A stretch of DNA of 64,000 nt from Microbacterium sp. cf332 (lineage in GTDB: Bacteria; Actinomycetota; Actinomycetes; Actinomycetales; Microbacteriaceae). Made by a program: the position numbers and the translations under genes. Positions 8,582 through 17,147 of the stretch are shown here, piece after piece (positions within the stretch are counted from its first letter, which is position 1; every line of letters starts with the position of its first letter). The stretch is taken from contig NZ_FNKN01000001.1 in the NCBI RefSeq assembly GCF_900102175.1, positions 496,001-560,000 of the forward strand, in the 5' to 3' direction. Under the pieces are notes generated by a model. It saw nothing but the letters and a program-made list of their open reading frames with translations. It was not told the origin of the DNA and searched no databases.

Positions 8582-9355
8582 TCAGGCCTCGCTCATCGCG
8601 AGGACCTCCTGCTGTCCGCGCGCGGCGAGCGCAGCGGCGCGGGCAGCGATGCGCCGCTCCTGCTCGATCTGGCCCGCATCCAGGATCTCCTGGTCGACGG
8701 GGTAGCTGTCCACCTTGTTCACACCGTTGTACTTGGCGATGTAGGCATCGAGCTCCGGGCCCGACTCCCACGAGGTGATGAGGCAGTAGCGGGGCTCGTC
8801 GCCGTAGTGCGCGGCGGCGTGCCACAGGCGCTGCGTGTCGACGATCAGCTGTGCGCCGGCGGGAAGCGCGATGCGCGTCTCCTCGCTCGGGTCGGTGCGG
8901 TTCTCACGCAGCACGAAGTAGCTCGTCTTGTCGTCGGTGAGGTTGAAGAAGCCTCGCACGACCCACCCGGTGCCGTCGGGGTTCAGGCGGTTGTTGTCGT
9001 CCTGGTGCAGGTTGTACAGGCAGTCGGCGTACGTGTTCGGCTGCAGCTCGATGATGCGGCAGCGACCGACGTTGGCCCCGGGCTCCTGCGCACGCTCGGT
9101 CAGCGTGGGCGCGAGCTCGGTCTGCGCGTCGATCCAGACGCCGTCCTTGTCGGTGCGCGGCGGCTTGTGGTTCCAGAACCCGTTGCACTCGATCTCGCCC
9201 TTGGCCGAGGCGAGCGGCGCGAAACGGGTGTCGCCCGAGGACTTCCAGTCGACGTACTCGACGTCGAGCCATTCCTTCGGATCGATCTCCTTGTTGTAGC
9301 GGTCGAGGACGACGTAGCCGGTCTCCTCGAGAGCCGCGGACTTGATGTAACCCAT
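8582..9355 (-). CDS. orphan protein resembling Fe(II)/2-oxoglutarate oxygenases
   Basis: 257 residues, soluble, no signal peptide. I do not recognise a named family. It contains LHQDDNN near residue 117 and RLWHAAAHYGDEPRYCLITS near 176, an HxD...H...R order with a strand-loop (LPAGAQLIVDTQRLWH) like that of phytanoyl-CoA-hydroxylase-type oxygenases. A 2OG oxygenase is therefore inferred, substrate unknown. The C terminus is Ala- and Glu-rich helix. The ATG is the first possible start: an in-frame stop lies two codons upstream. It is monocistronic, divergent from the DUF262 gene. Confidence 0.6.
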   Translation of the reverse strand: MGYIKSAALEETGYVVLDRYNKEIDPKEWLDVEYVDWKSSGDTRFAPLASAKGEIECNGFWNHKPPRTDKDGVWIDAQTELAPTLTERAQEPGANVGRCRIIELQPNTYADCLYNLHQDDNNRLNPDGTGWVVRGFFNLTDDKTSYFVLRENRTDPSEETRIALPAGAQLIVDTQRLWHAAAHYGDEPRYCLITSWESGPELDAYIAKYNGVNKVDSYPVDQEILDAGQIEQERRIAARAAALAARGQQEVLAMSEA

Positions 9356-9481
9356 GACGGATCATGACCTTTCTGTCGGACAAGCGAAGTTTTTACAGGC
9401 CCGACTGAGGTCAGCCTACCTAGGGCTCCTGAGCGCGCCGGTAGACTCGTCCGGGGTTTTCGAGGAGCGATTTCGGAGAAC

Positions 9482-11494
9482 ATGAGCACTGCCACGAATG
9501 TCGAAGCGACCGCCGTCAATACGATCGGCTGGCTCTCGGCATCCGACACCACCATCGTCGTCCCGGTGTATCAGCGTCAGTATCGCTGGGACATCGGAGG
9601 ATGCGAACAGCTGCTCGGCGACATCCGGTCCGTCTCTGCGAGCGATGACACGCATACGCACTTCATCGGCTCGATCCTCTCGACCGCGAACACCTCCGCG
9701 GCCGACGACGCGCAGCTCGTTCTCATCGACGGGCAGCAGCGGATCACGACCCTGATGCTCCTCGTGGCGGCGCTCCACCACACGCTGCGCGACGACGATC
9801 CGGAACTCGCCCGCGAGCTGGCGACGGTCCTGGTCCGGGCGGACGACCCCGACCGCACCAAGCTGCGCCCGCATCGTGCGTGGGCCGATGTGTTCGAGAG
9901 CGTCGTCCTCGATCGGCGCGGCGACGGCGAGGAGCACGGGGCATCGCGGTTCGACGACAACTACGCGTTCTTCCGCAGCCAGATCCGCCCGGGCGAGGCC
10001 GCCTCGCTGTGGCGCGGCCTGCAGAAGCTCGAGCACGTCGCCATCACGCTCGGGCCGCAGGCGAACGCACAGCAGATCTTCGAGAGCCTGAACTCCACGG
10101 GCGAGCCGCTGCGCGACCACGAGCTCATCCACAACTACGTGCTCATGGGCCTCACGCACTCCGAGCAGGACGAGATCGAGCAGGAGTACTGGCTGCCGAT
10201 CGAGCGGAACACCGGCGACGCGATCGGCTCGTTCTGGAATCACTACCTCGTCATGCTCACCGGTCGCGAGGTCCTGATCACGGGCGGTCGGGGCGTCTAC
10301 GACGTCTTCCGTCAGCAGTTCCCCCGGCTCGACATCGCGCGCCTTCGTGCGCACGCGTCGAGCTGGCGGACATTCTCGGGGATCTACCGGGAGCTGCTCG
10401 ACCCGGCCTCGAGCGACGATCCCGAGGTCGGCCGCCAGCTCGGGTACCTCGCGGTGCTCGGCCGCCAGATGTTCCCCCTCGCGATGCGACTCGTGCACGA
10501 TCACCGGGCCGGCGTCCTGCCGCGCGGCGAGCTGATCGCCCGTCTCGAGGACCTCCAGTCGCTCCTGCTGCGCCGCGTGGTGGTCGGCATCGCCACCGAG
10601 CGGCTCGTCGCGCGGCTCTGTCGCGCCTACGCCGAGGGCGGCGACGCGCTGACCCACGCCATCGCGCGCATCACCCCCTCCGACGAGCGGGTGCGCGTCG
10701 GGCTCAAATACGGCGACCTCCCCCACCCGCGGTACGTGCTCGGCCGCCTCGCGGATGTCGACCCCGCAGATCTCCTCGACGTCTCGCCGATCTTCCCCGC
10801 CGGCGCGGGGGACGACTGGTCGGGCGACGGCAGCAGGCGGTTCGCGGACTACAGCGAGGATGAGCAGAACAGCCACCGCGCGCTGGCCCATACCCTCGGC
10901 AACCTGACGCTGCTCGAGCAGGAGCGGTCCGAGCGCGCACTCGACGCCACCTACCCGCAGCTGCGCCCGCTCCTCGCCGGCAGCTCGGTCGCGATGTCAC
11001 GCGAGATCGCCGAACGCGTCGTCTGGGACACCGCGGCGATCGGCTCGCGCACCGAGGGCCTCGCCTCACGCTTCGTCGACGTCTGGCGGCGTCCACCGCT
11101 GACGGGCATCGACGACGACAACCTGACGCCGATCCTCGACGCGAAGCTGCGCCGCGGCTGGCCGCGCGGCTGGCAGCGCGAGTTCGACTACGTCGAGTTC
11201 CGCGGCGAGCACTGGGAGGTGCCCGACGTCCGATACCTGTTCAACCGGGTGTTCCGGCGTCTGTGGGTCGACTCGCGCCAGAGCGTCGTCGACTTCAGCG
11301 CGCGGCGCGGCGGACCGGTCTACCCCGCGATGGCCTGGAACGGTCAGTGGGACGAGCTGGGAGATGGCAGCTACCTCTACCTGGGCTGGGACTCGCGCTA
11401 CATGCTCACCGCCGTCCAGGGCGTGCTGGAAGAGGCCGGCTGGGCGTCGGAGGTCTTCCTGAAGTACTCGTACATCGGCGAGGCGATGCGATGA
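9482..11494 (+). CDS. DUF262/DUF1524 (GmrSD-like) protein, possible phage-defence nuclease
   Basis: 670 residues. The DUF262 signature LIDGQQRITTL has Asp83-Arg87, with VVPVYQRQYRWD near residue 25 as the other conserved block. A GNLTLL motif (473-478) marks the DUF1524 HNH-like half. GmrSD enzymes cut glucosylated phage DNA. The usual HNH histidine (EHIxPQ block) is not found: the expected site reads LDVSPIFPA (433-440 region), and the Asn after GNLTLL is also missing. It may be an inactive or divergent nuclease. It stands alone, with GGAG three bases before the ATG and a TAGACT -10 at 9442-9447. Confidence 0.8.
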   Translation: MSTATNVEATAVNTIGWLSASDTTIVVPVYQRQYRWDIGGCEQLLGDIRSVSASDDTHTHFIGSILSTANTSAADDAQLVLIDGQQRITTLMLLVAALHHTLRDDDPELARELATVLVRADDPDRTKLRPHRAWADVFESVVLDRRGDGEEHGASRFDDNYAFFRSQIRPGEAASLWRGLQKLEHVAITLGPQANAQQIFESLNSTGEPLRDHELIHNYVLMGLTHSEQDEIEQEYWLPIERNTGDAIGSFWNHYLVMLTGREVLITGGRGVYDVFRQQFPRLDIARLRAHASSWRTFSGIYRELLDPASSDDPEVGRQLGYLAVLGRQMFPLAMRLVHDHRAGVLPRGELIARLEDLQSLLLRRVVVGIATERLVARLCRAYAEGGDALTHAIARITPSDERVRVGLKYGDLPHPRYVLGRLADVDPADLLDVSPIFPAGAGDDWSGDGSRRFADYSEDEQNSHRALAHTLGNLTLLEQERSERALDATYPQLRPLLAGSSVAMSREIAERVVWDTAAIGSRTEGLASRFVDVWRRPPLTGIDDDNLTPILDAKLRRGWPRGWQREFDYVEFRGEHWEVPDVRYLFNRVFRRLWVDSRQSVVDFSARRGGPVYPAMAWNGQWDELGDGSYLYLGWDSRYMLTAVQGVLEEAGWASEVFLKYSYIGEAMR

Positions 11495-11623
11495 TCGCTT
11501 ACCAGAGACGCAGCATCCGAGTCAACGACTGCGATAGAACACCATCGCCCGCGTAGGTTCACTCTTGTACGTGAGCGGCTCGGTAGAGACGGTGTTCGGG
11601 TCACTTTCTCCCAGGGCTCACTG

Positions 11624-11660
11624 ACGGCCCCGTTGTGAGATTCGTCTCCAGCGGGGCCGT
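11624..11660 (+). terminator. hairpin terminator after the DUF262 gene
   Basis: 9-bp perfect stem (11624-11632 with 11652-11660) followed by CCCCTTCTC. The 130 bases before it hold no frame I can support. Confidence 0.5.
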
Positions 11661-11696
11661 CCCCTTCTCGCCGGACGGTGCTCAGCGCGGATGTCG

Positions 11697-11702
11697 TAGA
11701 AT
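11697..11702 (+). promoter_or_regulatory. -10 hexamer of a leaderless promoter (SDR gene)
   Basis: TAGAAT, five bases before GTG 11708; transcription would start at or next to the start codon. Confidence 0.55.
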
Positions 11703-11707
11703 TCCGT

Positions 11708-13189
11708 GTGCTTCCCGACACGATCTCCCCCTCCGCCGTCGCGCCCAGCGGCATCGAGCCCGCCGACCTCGCCACGACGCTGCGGGTGCTCGGCCAATTG
11801 GCCGACATCGACCACACGCACCCCGACTACGTCACCGTGCGCCGCGCCACGGCGGCGATGTTCAAGGCCGCGAAGAAGGTGCGTCGTCGCGAGATCCGGG
11901 ATGCCGTGGCCACCGCTGATCGCGCCGTCGTGCACGCCACCGCTACCGGCGCACCCGACCGCATCGACGACGAGACGCGCGGCATCCCGATCTCCACCTC
12001 GACGACGGCGCCGACCGCCGGCACCCTCATCAAGGCGCGCTCCTGCTACATCTGCAAGCAGGCCTACACGGTCGTGGACGCCTTCTACCACCAGCTCTGC
12101 CCCGATTGCGCAGCCCTCAGCCACGCCAAGCGCGACGCCCGGACCGACCTCACCGGACGCCGCGCCCTGCTCACGGGTGGCCGCGCCAAGATCGGCATGT
12201 ACATCGCGCTGCGCCTGCTCCGTGACGGCGCCCACACGACCATCACGACGCGCTTCCCCCGCGACGCCGTGCGCCGCTTCACGAGCCTCCCCGACTCGGC
12301 GGACTGGATCCACCGACTCAAGGTCGTCGGCATCGATCTGCGCGACCCCGCACAGGTCGTCGGGCTCGCCGACGACGTCGCCGCGGCCGGACCGCTCGAC
12401 ATCCTGATCAACAACGCGACCCAGACGGTACGACGCTCCCCTGGCGCATACCAGCCGCTCGTCGACGCCGAACTGTCGCCGCTGCCCGACGGCCCCTTGC
12501 CGGCTCTCGTGACGTTCGGTCACACTAACGACATGCACCCGCAGGCGCTCGAACGCTCGGTCAACGCCCATCCGATCCTCGCCGCCGCGGCATCCCGTGC
12601 CGACGAGCTCACCGAGCAGGCGCTTGCGGCGGGCTCCAGCTCGCTCGAGCGGCTCGCTGCGGGCACCGCGATCGACGCGGGCGGGCTCATCCCCGACCTC
12701 GACAGCGTCAACTCATGGACACAGCGCGTCGGTGAGGTGGACCCGCTCGAGATGCTCGAGGTCCAGCTCGCCAACACGACCGCGCCGTTCCTCCTCGTCT
12801 CGAAGCTGCGCGCCTCGCTCGCGGCGAGCCCCGCGCGCCGGACCTACGTCGTCAACGTGAGCGCCATGGAGGGCGTGTTCAATCGCGGTTACAAAGGCCC
12901 GGGCCACCCGCACACGAACATGGCCAAGGCGGCCGTCAACATGCTCACGCGCACGAGCGCGCGCGAGATGTTCGAGACCGACGGCATCCTGATGACCAGC
13001 GTCGACACGGGCTGGATCACCGACGAGCGCCCGCACCCCACCAAGGTCCGCCTCGCCGAGGAGGGCTTCCACGCCCCGCTCGACCTCGTCGACGGCGCAG
13101 CGCGTGTCTACGACCCGATCGTCCGTGGGGAGGCCGGCGACGACCTCTTCGGCGTCTTCCTCAAGGACTACTCCCCCGGCGCATGGTGA
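11708..13189 (+). CDS. SDR family oxidoreductase with N-terminal zinc-ribbon-like domain
   Basis: 493 residues from GTG 11708. An N-terminal helical region leads to CYICKQAY...LCPDC (near residue 115), a four-cysteine metal-site pattern, and then a Rossmann domain with RALLTGGRAKIGMYIALRLL (nucleotide binding) and ILINNATQT. The usual YxxxK is seen only as a variant near NMAKAAVNML. Standard SDRs are about 250 residues, so half of this protein is extra. Substrate unknown. The GTG is chosen because a -10 TAGAAT lies five bases upstream and no ribosome site is visible; an earlier in-frame start at 11678 is possible. It overlaps the next gene by seven bases. Confidence 0.8.
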   Translation: MLPDTISPSAVAPSGIEPADLATTLRVLGQLADIDHTHPDYVTVRRATAAMFKAAKKVRRREIRDAVATADRAVVHATATGAPDRIDDETRGIPISTSTTAPTAGTLIKARSCYICKQAYTVVDAFYHQLCPDCAALSHAKRDARTDLTGRRALLTGGRAKIGMYIALRLLRDGAHTTITTRFPRDAVRRFTSLPDSADWIHRLKVVGIDLRDPAQVVGLADDVAAAGPLDILINNATQTVRRSPGAYQPLVDAELSPLPDGPLPALVTFGHTNDMHPQALERSVNAHPILAAAASRADELTEQALAAGSSSLERLAAGTAIDAGGLIPDLDSVNSWTQRVGEVDPLEMLEVQLANTTAPFLLVSKLRASLAASPARRTYVVNVSAMEGVFNRGYKGPGHPHTNMAKAAVNMLTRTSAREMFETDGILMTSVDTGWITDERPHPTKVRLAEEGFHAPLDLVDGAARVYDPIVRGEAGDDLFGVFLKDYSPGAW

Positions 13190-13395
13190 GGCTGCCCGCT
13201 CCCGGCGGGCGGGTCGTCGTCCGCTACCTCCTACCCACGGGGCAGGCGACGGATGCGCTCGGCGAGCTGCTGAGCGCCGACGACGACCACGTCGTGGTCG
13301 ACGGCAAACGCGGCGTCGAGCGCATCCGTCGTGTCGACATCGTCGCGGCCAAGCCCGTGCCGCCGCCGCCCGCGCCGCGTCCGCGCAACATCTGA
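13183..13395 (+). CDS. small SH3-like domain protein
   Basis: 70 residues: GGRVVVRYLLP, DALGELLSADDDHVVVD and RIRRVDIVAAKPVPPPP. The same pattern is familiar to me as the N-terminal small beta-barrel of actinobacterial GNAT acetyltransferases; here it stands alone without the acetyltransferase. The start overlaps the SDR stop (ATGGTGA), so it is coupled to that gene. Function unknown. Confidence 0.65.
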   Translation: MVRLPAPGGRVVVRYLLPTGQATDALGELLSADDDHVVVDGKRGVERIRRVDIVAAKPVPPPPAPRPRNI

Positions 13396-13416
13396 CGCGC
13401 CCTGTGGCGGCGCGGA

Positions 13417-13466
13417 GCAGCCGGAGTCCGCGGGACCGAGGACTCGAAACCGCGGGCTCCGGCTGC
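13417..13466. terminator. bidirectional hairpin terminator
   Basis: 17-bp stem with a single G-T position and a 16-base loop between the convergent small SH3-like gene and the dehydrogenase gene. Confidence 0.8.
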
Positions 13467-13467
13467 C

Positions 13468-14520
13468 TCAGGCGTCGGAACGCACGAGGATCTTCGCGCC
13501 CGCTCCGCCACGCAGCTTCTCGATCGCTTCGACGACGCCGTCGATCGAGACCTCCTCGACCCAGCCGCTCGTGTCATAGACGCCGCGCGACATCGCCTCG
13601 ATGACGGCGTCGAAATCGGCCGGCAGGTACGCCAGCGCCCCCGCGATCTCAGTCTCCGCCATCACGAGCTGCGTCGGCGAGAACTCCATCGCCCGCTCGT
13701 GGATCGCCACGACCACGAGACGACCGCCGGGCACGAGGTTCGCAAGTCCCGCTGTGATCGCCGCGCCCGCGCCCGCGGCGTCGAAGGCCACGTCCGCGCC
13801 GCGGCCTCCCGACAGCGCCGATACAGCGGCCGCAAGGTCTTCTGCCACCGGGTCGACGACGGTCGCCCCGAGGGCGGCGATCGTCTCGCGCCGTGCGGCG
13901 CTGGGCTCCGACACGAGCACTCTGTCGATCCCCCGGGCCTTGAGCGCGAACCAGACGCCGATGCCGATCGGCCCGGCCCCCGCGACGACCGCGGTCTGAC
14001 CCGATGTCACGTGCGACCGCTCGACGGCGTGCCAGGCGACCGCCATCGGCTCGACGAGCGCGCCCATGCGCAGGTCGACGTTCTCGGGCAGCGCGTGCAG
14101 CATCGACGCGGGCACCGTCGTGTACTCGGCCATGCCTCCGCCCTGGGAGCTCAGCCCGTGGAAGCCGATCTTCTGGCAGGCGTTGAACATGCCCTTCTCG
14201 CACGCGGGGCACTCGCCGCAGTAGTAGACGGGCCACACCGCGGCTCGGTCGCCGACCGAGACTCCCGCGACACCGTCGCCGACCTCCACGACGGTCCCCG
14301 CGAACTCGTGACCGAGGATCTGCGGGAGCTGCGCACCCGTCACGGGGTGCGGCTCGTCGAGTGTGAGGCCTGCGGCTTCGGGAGCGTAGTACACGTGTAG
14401 GTCCGAGCCGCAGATACCCGCGAAGGCGTTCTTGAGCTTCACCTGCCCCGGGCCCACGGTCGGTTCCTCGACGTTCTCCACTCGGAGATCTTCCTTCGCG
14501 TGGAACACTGCTGCCTTCAT
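13468..14520 (-). CDS. zinc-dependent alcohol dehydrogenase, butanediol dehydrogenase-like
   Basis: 350 residues, the usual length for medium-chain dehydrogenases. Catalytic zinc ligands are in GICGSDLH (Cys near 37) and GHEFAG; the structural zinc site is CGECPACEKGMFNAC; the nucleotide-binding turn is VVAGAGPIGIGVWFALKARG. The layout (GAQLPQILGHEFAG, long loop after SDLH) resembles (R,R)-butanediol/threonine-type dehydrogenases acting on vicinal diols. It lies 25 bases downstream of the TetR gene on the same strand, so that regulator probably controls it. The exact substrate is not readable. Confidence 0.88.
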   Translation of the reverse strand: MKAAVFHAKEDLRVENVEEPTVGPGQVKLKNAFAGICGSDLHVYYAPEAAGLTLDEPHPVTGAQLPQILGHEFAGTVVEVGDGVAGVSVGDRAAVWPVYYCGECPACEKGMFNACQKIGFHGLSSQGGGMAEYTTVPASMLHALPENVDLRMGALVEPMAVAWHAVERSHVTSGQTAVVAGAGPIGIGVWFALKARGIDRVLVSEPSAARRETIAALGATVVDPVAEDLAAAVSALSGGRGADVAFDAAGAGAAITAGLANLVPGGRLVVVAIHERAMEFSPTQLVMAETEIAGALAYLPADFDAVIEAMSRGVYDTSGWVEEVSIDGVVEAIEKLRGGAGAKILVRSDA

Positions 14521-14545
14521 CGTGCACTCCTCTCGTTCGGCCGCG

Positions 14546-15094
14546 TCATCGCAGCCACCATTCCGGTGATGCGGCGAGGATGGCCCTCGTCGCCCACGTC
14601 ACGTCGGCCGCGCCCGAGCGCAGCCAGACCTCGATCGCCGCGACGGTTCCGCCGGCCGCGTAGGCGACGGCGATCGCTCGCGACGGGAGATCGTCGATCG
14701 CCGGCGGCTCGATCTCGGGATGCCGTTCGAGCCATTCCTCGAGGCCCGCAGCGACGACGCGCTCGAGCACATCCCGCACCGGCGCCGCGAGGGAGGGCTG
14801 CAGTGCGCCGCGGTACACATCGACGTGCGCTCGGACGTGATCCAGCAGCAGCCCTTCCGCCGTCGAGAGCGAGTCGAGGTCGCCGATGCCTGTGAGCACC
14901 GAGTCGAGCTCGGCGCGCAAGGCGTCGGCCAAGAGGGAGACGGGCGCGTCGGCATGCCGGTAGAACGTGTCGCGCGTCACTCCGGCCGCGCGACAGACCT
15001 CTGCTACCGAAAGCTCCGCGACGGGACGGCCGGCTGCGAGATCGAGGGCGGCACGGCGCAGCGCCTCGCGGCTGCGCATCGACCTCGGGTCCAT
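14546..15094 (-). CDS. TetR family transcriptional regulator
   Basis: 182 residues. The N-terminal helix-turn-helix reads LSVAEVCRAAGVTRDTFYRH (residues 28-47). The remainder is an all-helical ligand domain. It is in an apparent two-gene unit with the dehydrogenase downstream. A perfect 15-base palindrome lies 19 bases upstream of the start codon, so self-regulation is likely. The -10 TAGACT is six bases before ATG, suggesting a leaderless mRNA. Confidence 0.88.
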   Translation of the reverse strand: MDPRSMRSREALRRAALDLAAGRPVAELSVAEVCRAAGVTRDTFYRHADAPVSLLADALRAELDSVLTGIGDLDSLSTAEGLLLDHVRAHVDVYRGALQPSLAAPVRDVLERVVAAGLEEWLERHPEIEPPAIDDLPSRAIAVAYAAGGTVAAIEVWLRSGAADVTWATRAILAASPEWWLR

Positions 15095-15100
15095 GCCCTC

Positions 15101-15127
15101 AGTCTATCCGACAACTGTCAGACAGTT
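15101..15127 (-). promoter_or_regulatory. leaderless promoter and probable TetR operator
   Basis: -10 TAGACT at 15106-15101, six bases before ATG 15094. Just upstream, 15113-15127 is a perfect palindrome AACTGTC-A-GACAGTT placed across the -35/-10 spacer, where a repressor would block RNA polymerase. Confidence 0.6.
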
Positions 15128-15171
15128 CCGTGACGGGTGTCTTCCACCCCCGCCGCGCCGACCGCGAGATG

Positions 15172-15372
15172 TCAGCCTGTCCCCTCGTTTCCGTCGATCT
15201 CGACCGGGATGGAGATCGACGTGATCCCGCCACCGCCGAGCAGATCTCCGGCAGGGTCGGCGGGCGCGACCTCGTCCGGCAACAGTTCCGCGCCGGACTT
15301 CGGCCGGAGCGGCTCGGACGGCAACCCCGCCCACTCGCTCGGTTCCTCGGGTCGCTGCATGAAGAGTCCCAT
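15172..15372 (-). CDS. small conserved-looking hypothetical protein
   Basis: 66 residues beginning MGLFMQRPEEPSEWAG and ending TSISIPVEIDGNEGTG. Soluble, acidic and Pro-rich, with no membrane segment. I cannot assign a function. Codon third positions are GC-rich as in real genes here, and the composition (no Cys, ordered WAGLPSEPLRP block) is unlike the shadow frames around it. It ends 44 bases from the TetR promoter palindrome. No clear ribosome-binding site, so the start is uncertain. Confidence 0.5.
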   Translation of the reverse strand: MGLFMQRPEEPSEWAGLPSEPLRPKSGAELLPDEVAPADPAGDLLGGGGITSISIPVEIDGNEGTG

Positions 15373-15435
15373 GGAGCCATTCTCGCGCCGCACTCGTCCG
15401 ATGACGCCCGCGCATCGCGGGTTCTCGGAAAACGG

Positions 15436-15461
15436 AAAAGCCCCGCCGAAGCGGGGCTTTT
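15436..15461 (-). terminator. terminator of tRNA-Gln
   Basis: Perfect stem AAAAGCCCCGC with its complement around a CGAA loop; on the minus strand it begins with AAAAG and ends with CTTTT, seven bases past the tRNA. Confidence 0.85.
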
Positions 15462-15468
15462 CTCGAAG

Positions 15469-15540
15469 CTGGGGTACCTGGACTCGAACCAAGAACAACG
15501 GAACCAGAAACCGCCGTGTTGCCAATTACACCATACCCCA
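15469..15540 (-). tRNA. tRNA-Gln (anticodon CTG)
   Basis: Cloverleaf on the minus strand: acceptor TGGGGTA/TACCCCA, anticodon loop TTCTGGT giving CTG, T arm with GGTTCGAGTCC. Discriminator G; CCA is not encoded. A TATAGT -10 at 15578-15573 lies 32 bases upstream. Confidence 0.94.
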
Positions 15541-15572
15541 TGGTCGGTTTGACTCAGTCGCACCGAGGATCA

Positions 15573-15578
15573 ACTATA
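15573..15578 (-). promoter_or_regulatory. -10 hexamer for tRNA-Gln
   Basis: TATAGT on the minus strand, 32 bases before the mature 5' end; no convincing -35 was seen. Confidence 0.45.
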
Positions 15579-15622
15579 CCCGACGGATGCGATGCGGCCT
15601 AACCGAGCGGCGCCCGGGCGCG

Positions 15623-17137
15623 TCAGCCGACGCGCTGCACCAGGCCGTCCAGCCGGCGGATCGTCTCGACCTTGCCGAGCAGCTCCATCGACTCGAACAG
15701 CGGCGGAGACACCCGCCGACCGCTGAGTGCGACGCGGAGCGGTCCGTAAGCGACGCGCGGCTTAAGGCCGAGGCCGTCGATGAGCGCAGAGGCGAGCGCG
15801 TCCTGTACGGCAGCGGCAGTGAAGCCCTGCTCGGGAACGAGCTCGAGCGCACCGACCGACGCCACCAGCACCTCCCCCGTGTTCGCGGGGAGACCGGAGA
15901 GGGCGTCATCGTCGAAGACGACCTCGGACCGGAAGAGGAAGCCCAAGAGGCCGGGGGCTTCGCCGAGCAGCTGCATCCGCTCCTGCACGAGCGGAGCGGA
16001 TGCCTCGAGGATCTCCCGCTCGCCCGCGGTCGGCGGGTTCTCGATGAGACCCGCGTTCGCGAGATACGGGACGAGACGCTCGGCGAAGACCTCGGGCGCG
16101 AGCATGCGGACATGGTCGCCGTTGATGGACTCCGCCTTCTTCTGATCGAAGCGCGCGGGGTTCGGGTTGACGTCGGCGACGTCGAAGGCCTCGATGAGCT
16201 CGTCGCGGGTGAAGACGTCGCGGTCGGCGGCGATGGACCACCCGAGCAGCGAGAGGTAATTCAACAGCCCCTCGTGGATGAAGCCCTTCTCGCGCTGCAG
16301 GAAGAGGTCGGCCTTCGGGTCGCGCTTCGAGAGCTTCTTGTTGCCCGTGTCGCCCAGCACCAGGGGCATGTGGCCGAAACGGGGGACGAAATCGGTCACG
16401 CCTGCTTCGATGAGCGCCGCGTAGAGCGCGAGCTGGCGGGCCGTCGATGGCATCAGATCCTCACCCCGGAGGACGTGGGTGACGCCCATGAGAGCGTCGT
16501 CGACCGGATTCACGAACGTGTAGAGCGGGATGCCGCCGGCCCGCACGATCACGAAGTCGGGGAAGGAGCCGGCCGGGAAGGTGACTTCACCGCGGATGAG
16601 GTCGACGTAAGTCAGATCGTGGTCGGGCACGCGCAGGCGCCACGCCGGCTCGCGGCCCTCAGCTCGGAATGCGGCCTTCTGCTCGTCGGTCAGGTTGCGA
16701 TCGAAGTTGTCGTAGCCGAGCTGCTTGGCGCGGCCGTTCGCCTCGTTGCGGGCGTCGATCTCTTCGGCCGTCGAGTACGACTCGTAGACCACACCGGCGG
16801 CGATCAGCTTGTCGAGCACCTCTCGGTAGAGCTCGTGACGCTGCGACTGACGGTACGGTGCGTGCGGCCCGCCCTTCTCGACACCCTCGTCCCAGTCGAT
16901 CTCGAGCCACCGCAGCGCCTCGAGCAACTGCTGGTAGCTCTCTTCGCTGTCGCGAGCGGCATCGGTGTCCTCGATGCGGAAGACGAGCTTGCCGCCGTTG
17001 TGACGCGCGTAGGCCCAGTTGAACAGAGCCGTGCGGATGAGACCGACGTGCGGCAATCCGGTCGGCGAAGGGCAGAAGCGGACGCGGACGTCGGTTCCGG
17101 AGGCGGTCGTGGTGGCGGGGTGCGGTGCGGTGGACAT
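15623..17137 (-). CDS. gltX: glutamyl-tRNA synthetase
   Basis: 504 residues, normal for bacterial GluRS. The class I HIGH-type motif is [10 protein letters not shown] (residues 23-32) and the KMSKS-type motif is KKLSKRD near 260. It charges tRNA-Glu with glutamate in the cytoplasm; in most Actinobacteria it also charges tRNA-Gln for later amidation, and a tRNA-Gln gene follows directly. GGAGG is two bases from the ATG at 17137. The gene starts ten bases after the LysR gene and may share its transcript. Confidence 0.96.
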   Translation of the reverse strand: MSTAPHPATTTASGTDVRVRFCPSPTGLPHVGLIRTALFNWAYARHNGGKLVFRIEDTDAARDSEESYQQLLEALRWLEIDWDEGVEKGGPHAPYRQSQRHELYREVLDKLIAAGVVYESYSTAEEIDARNEANGRAKQLGYDNFDRNLTDEQKAAFRAEGREPAWRLRVPDHDLTYVDLIRGEVTFPAGSFPDFVIVRAGGIPLYTFVNPVDDALMGVTHVLRGEDLMPSTARQLALYAALIEAGVTDFVPRFGHMPLVLGDTGNKKLSKRDPKADLFLQREKGFIHEGLLNYLSLLGWSIAADRDVFTRDELIEAFDVADVNPNPARFDQKKAESINGDHVRMLAPEVFAERLVPYLANAGLIENPPTAGEREILEASAPLVQERMQLLGEAPGLLGFLFRSEVVFDDDALSGLPANTGEVLVASVGALELVPEQGFTAAAVQDALASALIDGLGLKPRVAYGPLRVALSGRRVSPPLFESMELLGKVETIRRLDGLVQRVG

Positions 17138-17147
17138 CCCCTCCAGC

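Noticed and set aside
17138..17147. T-box riboswitch for gltX
   Set aside because: The gap to the upstream gene is only ten bases.
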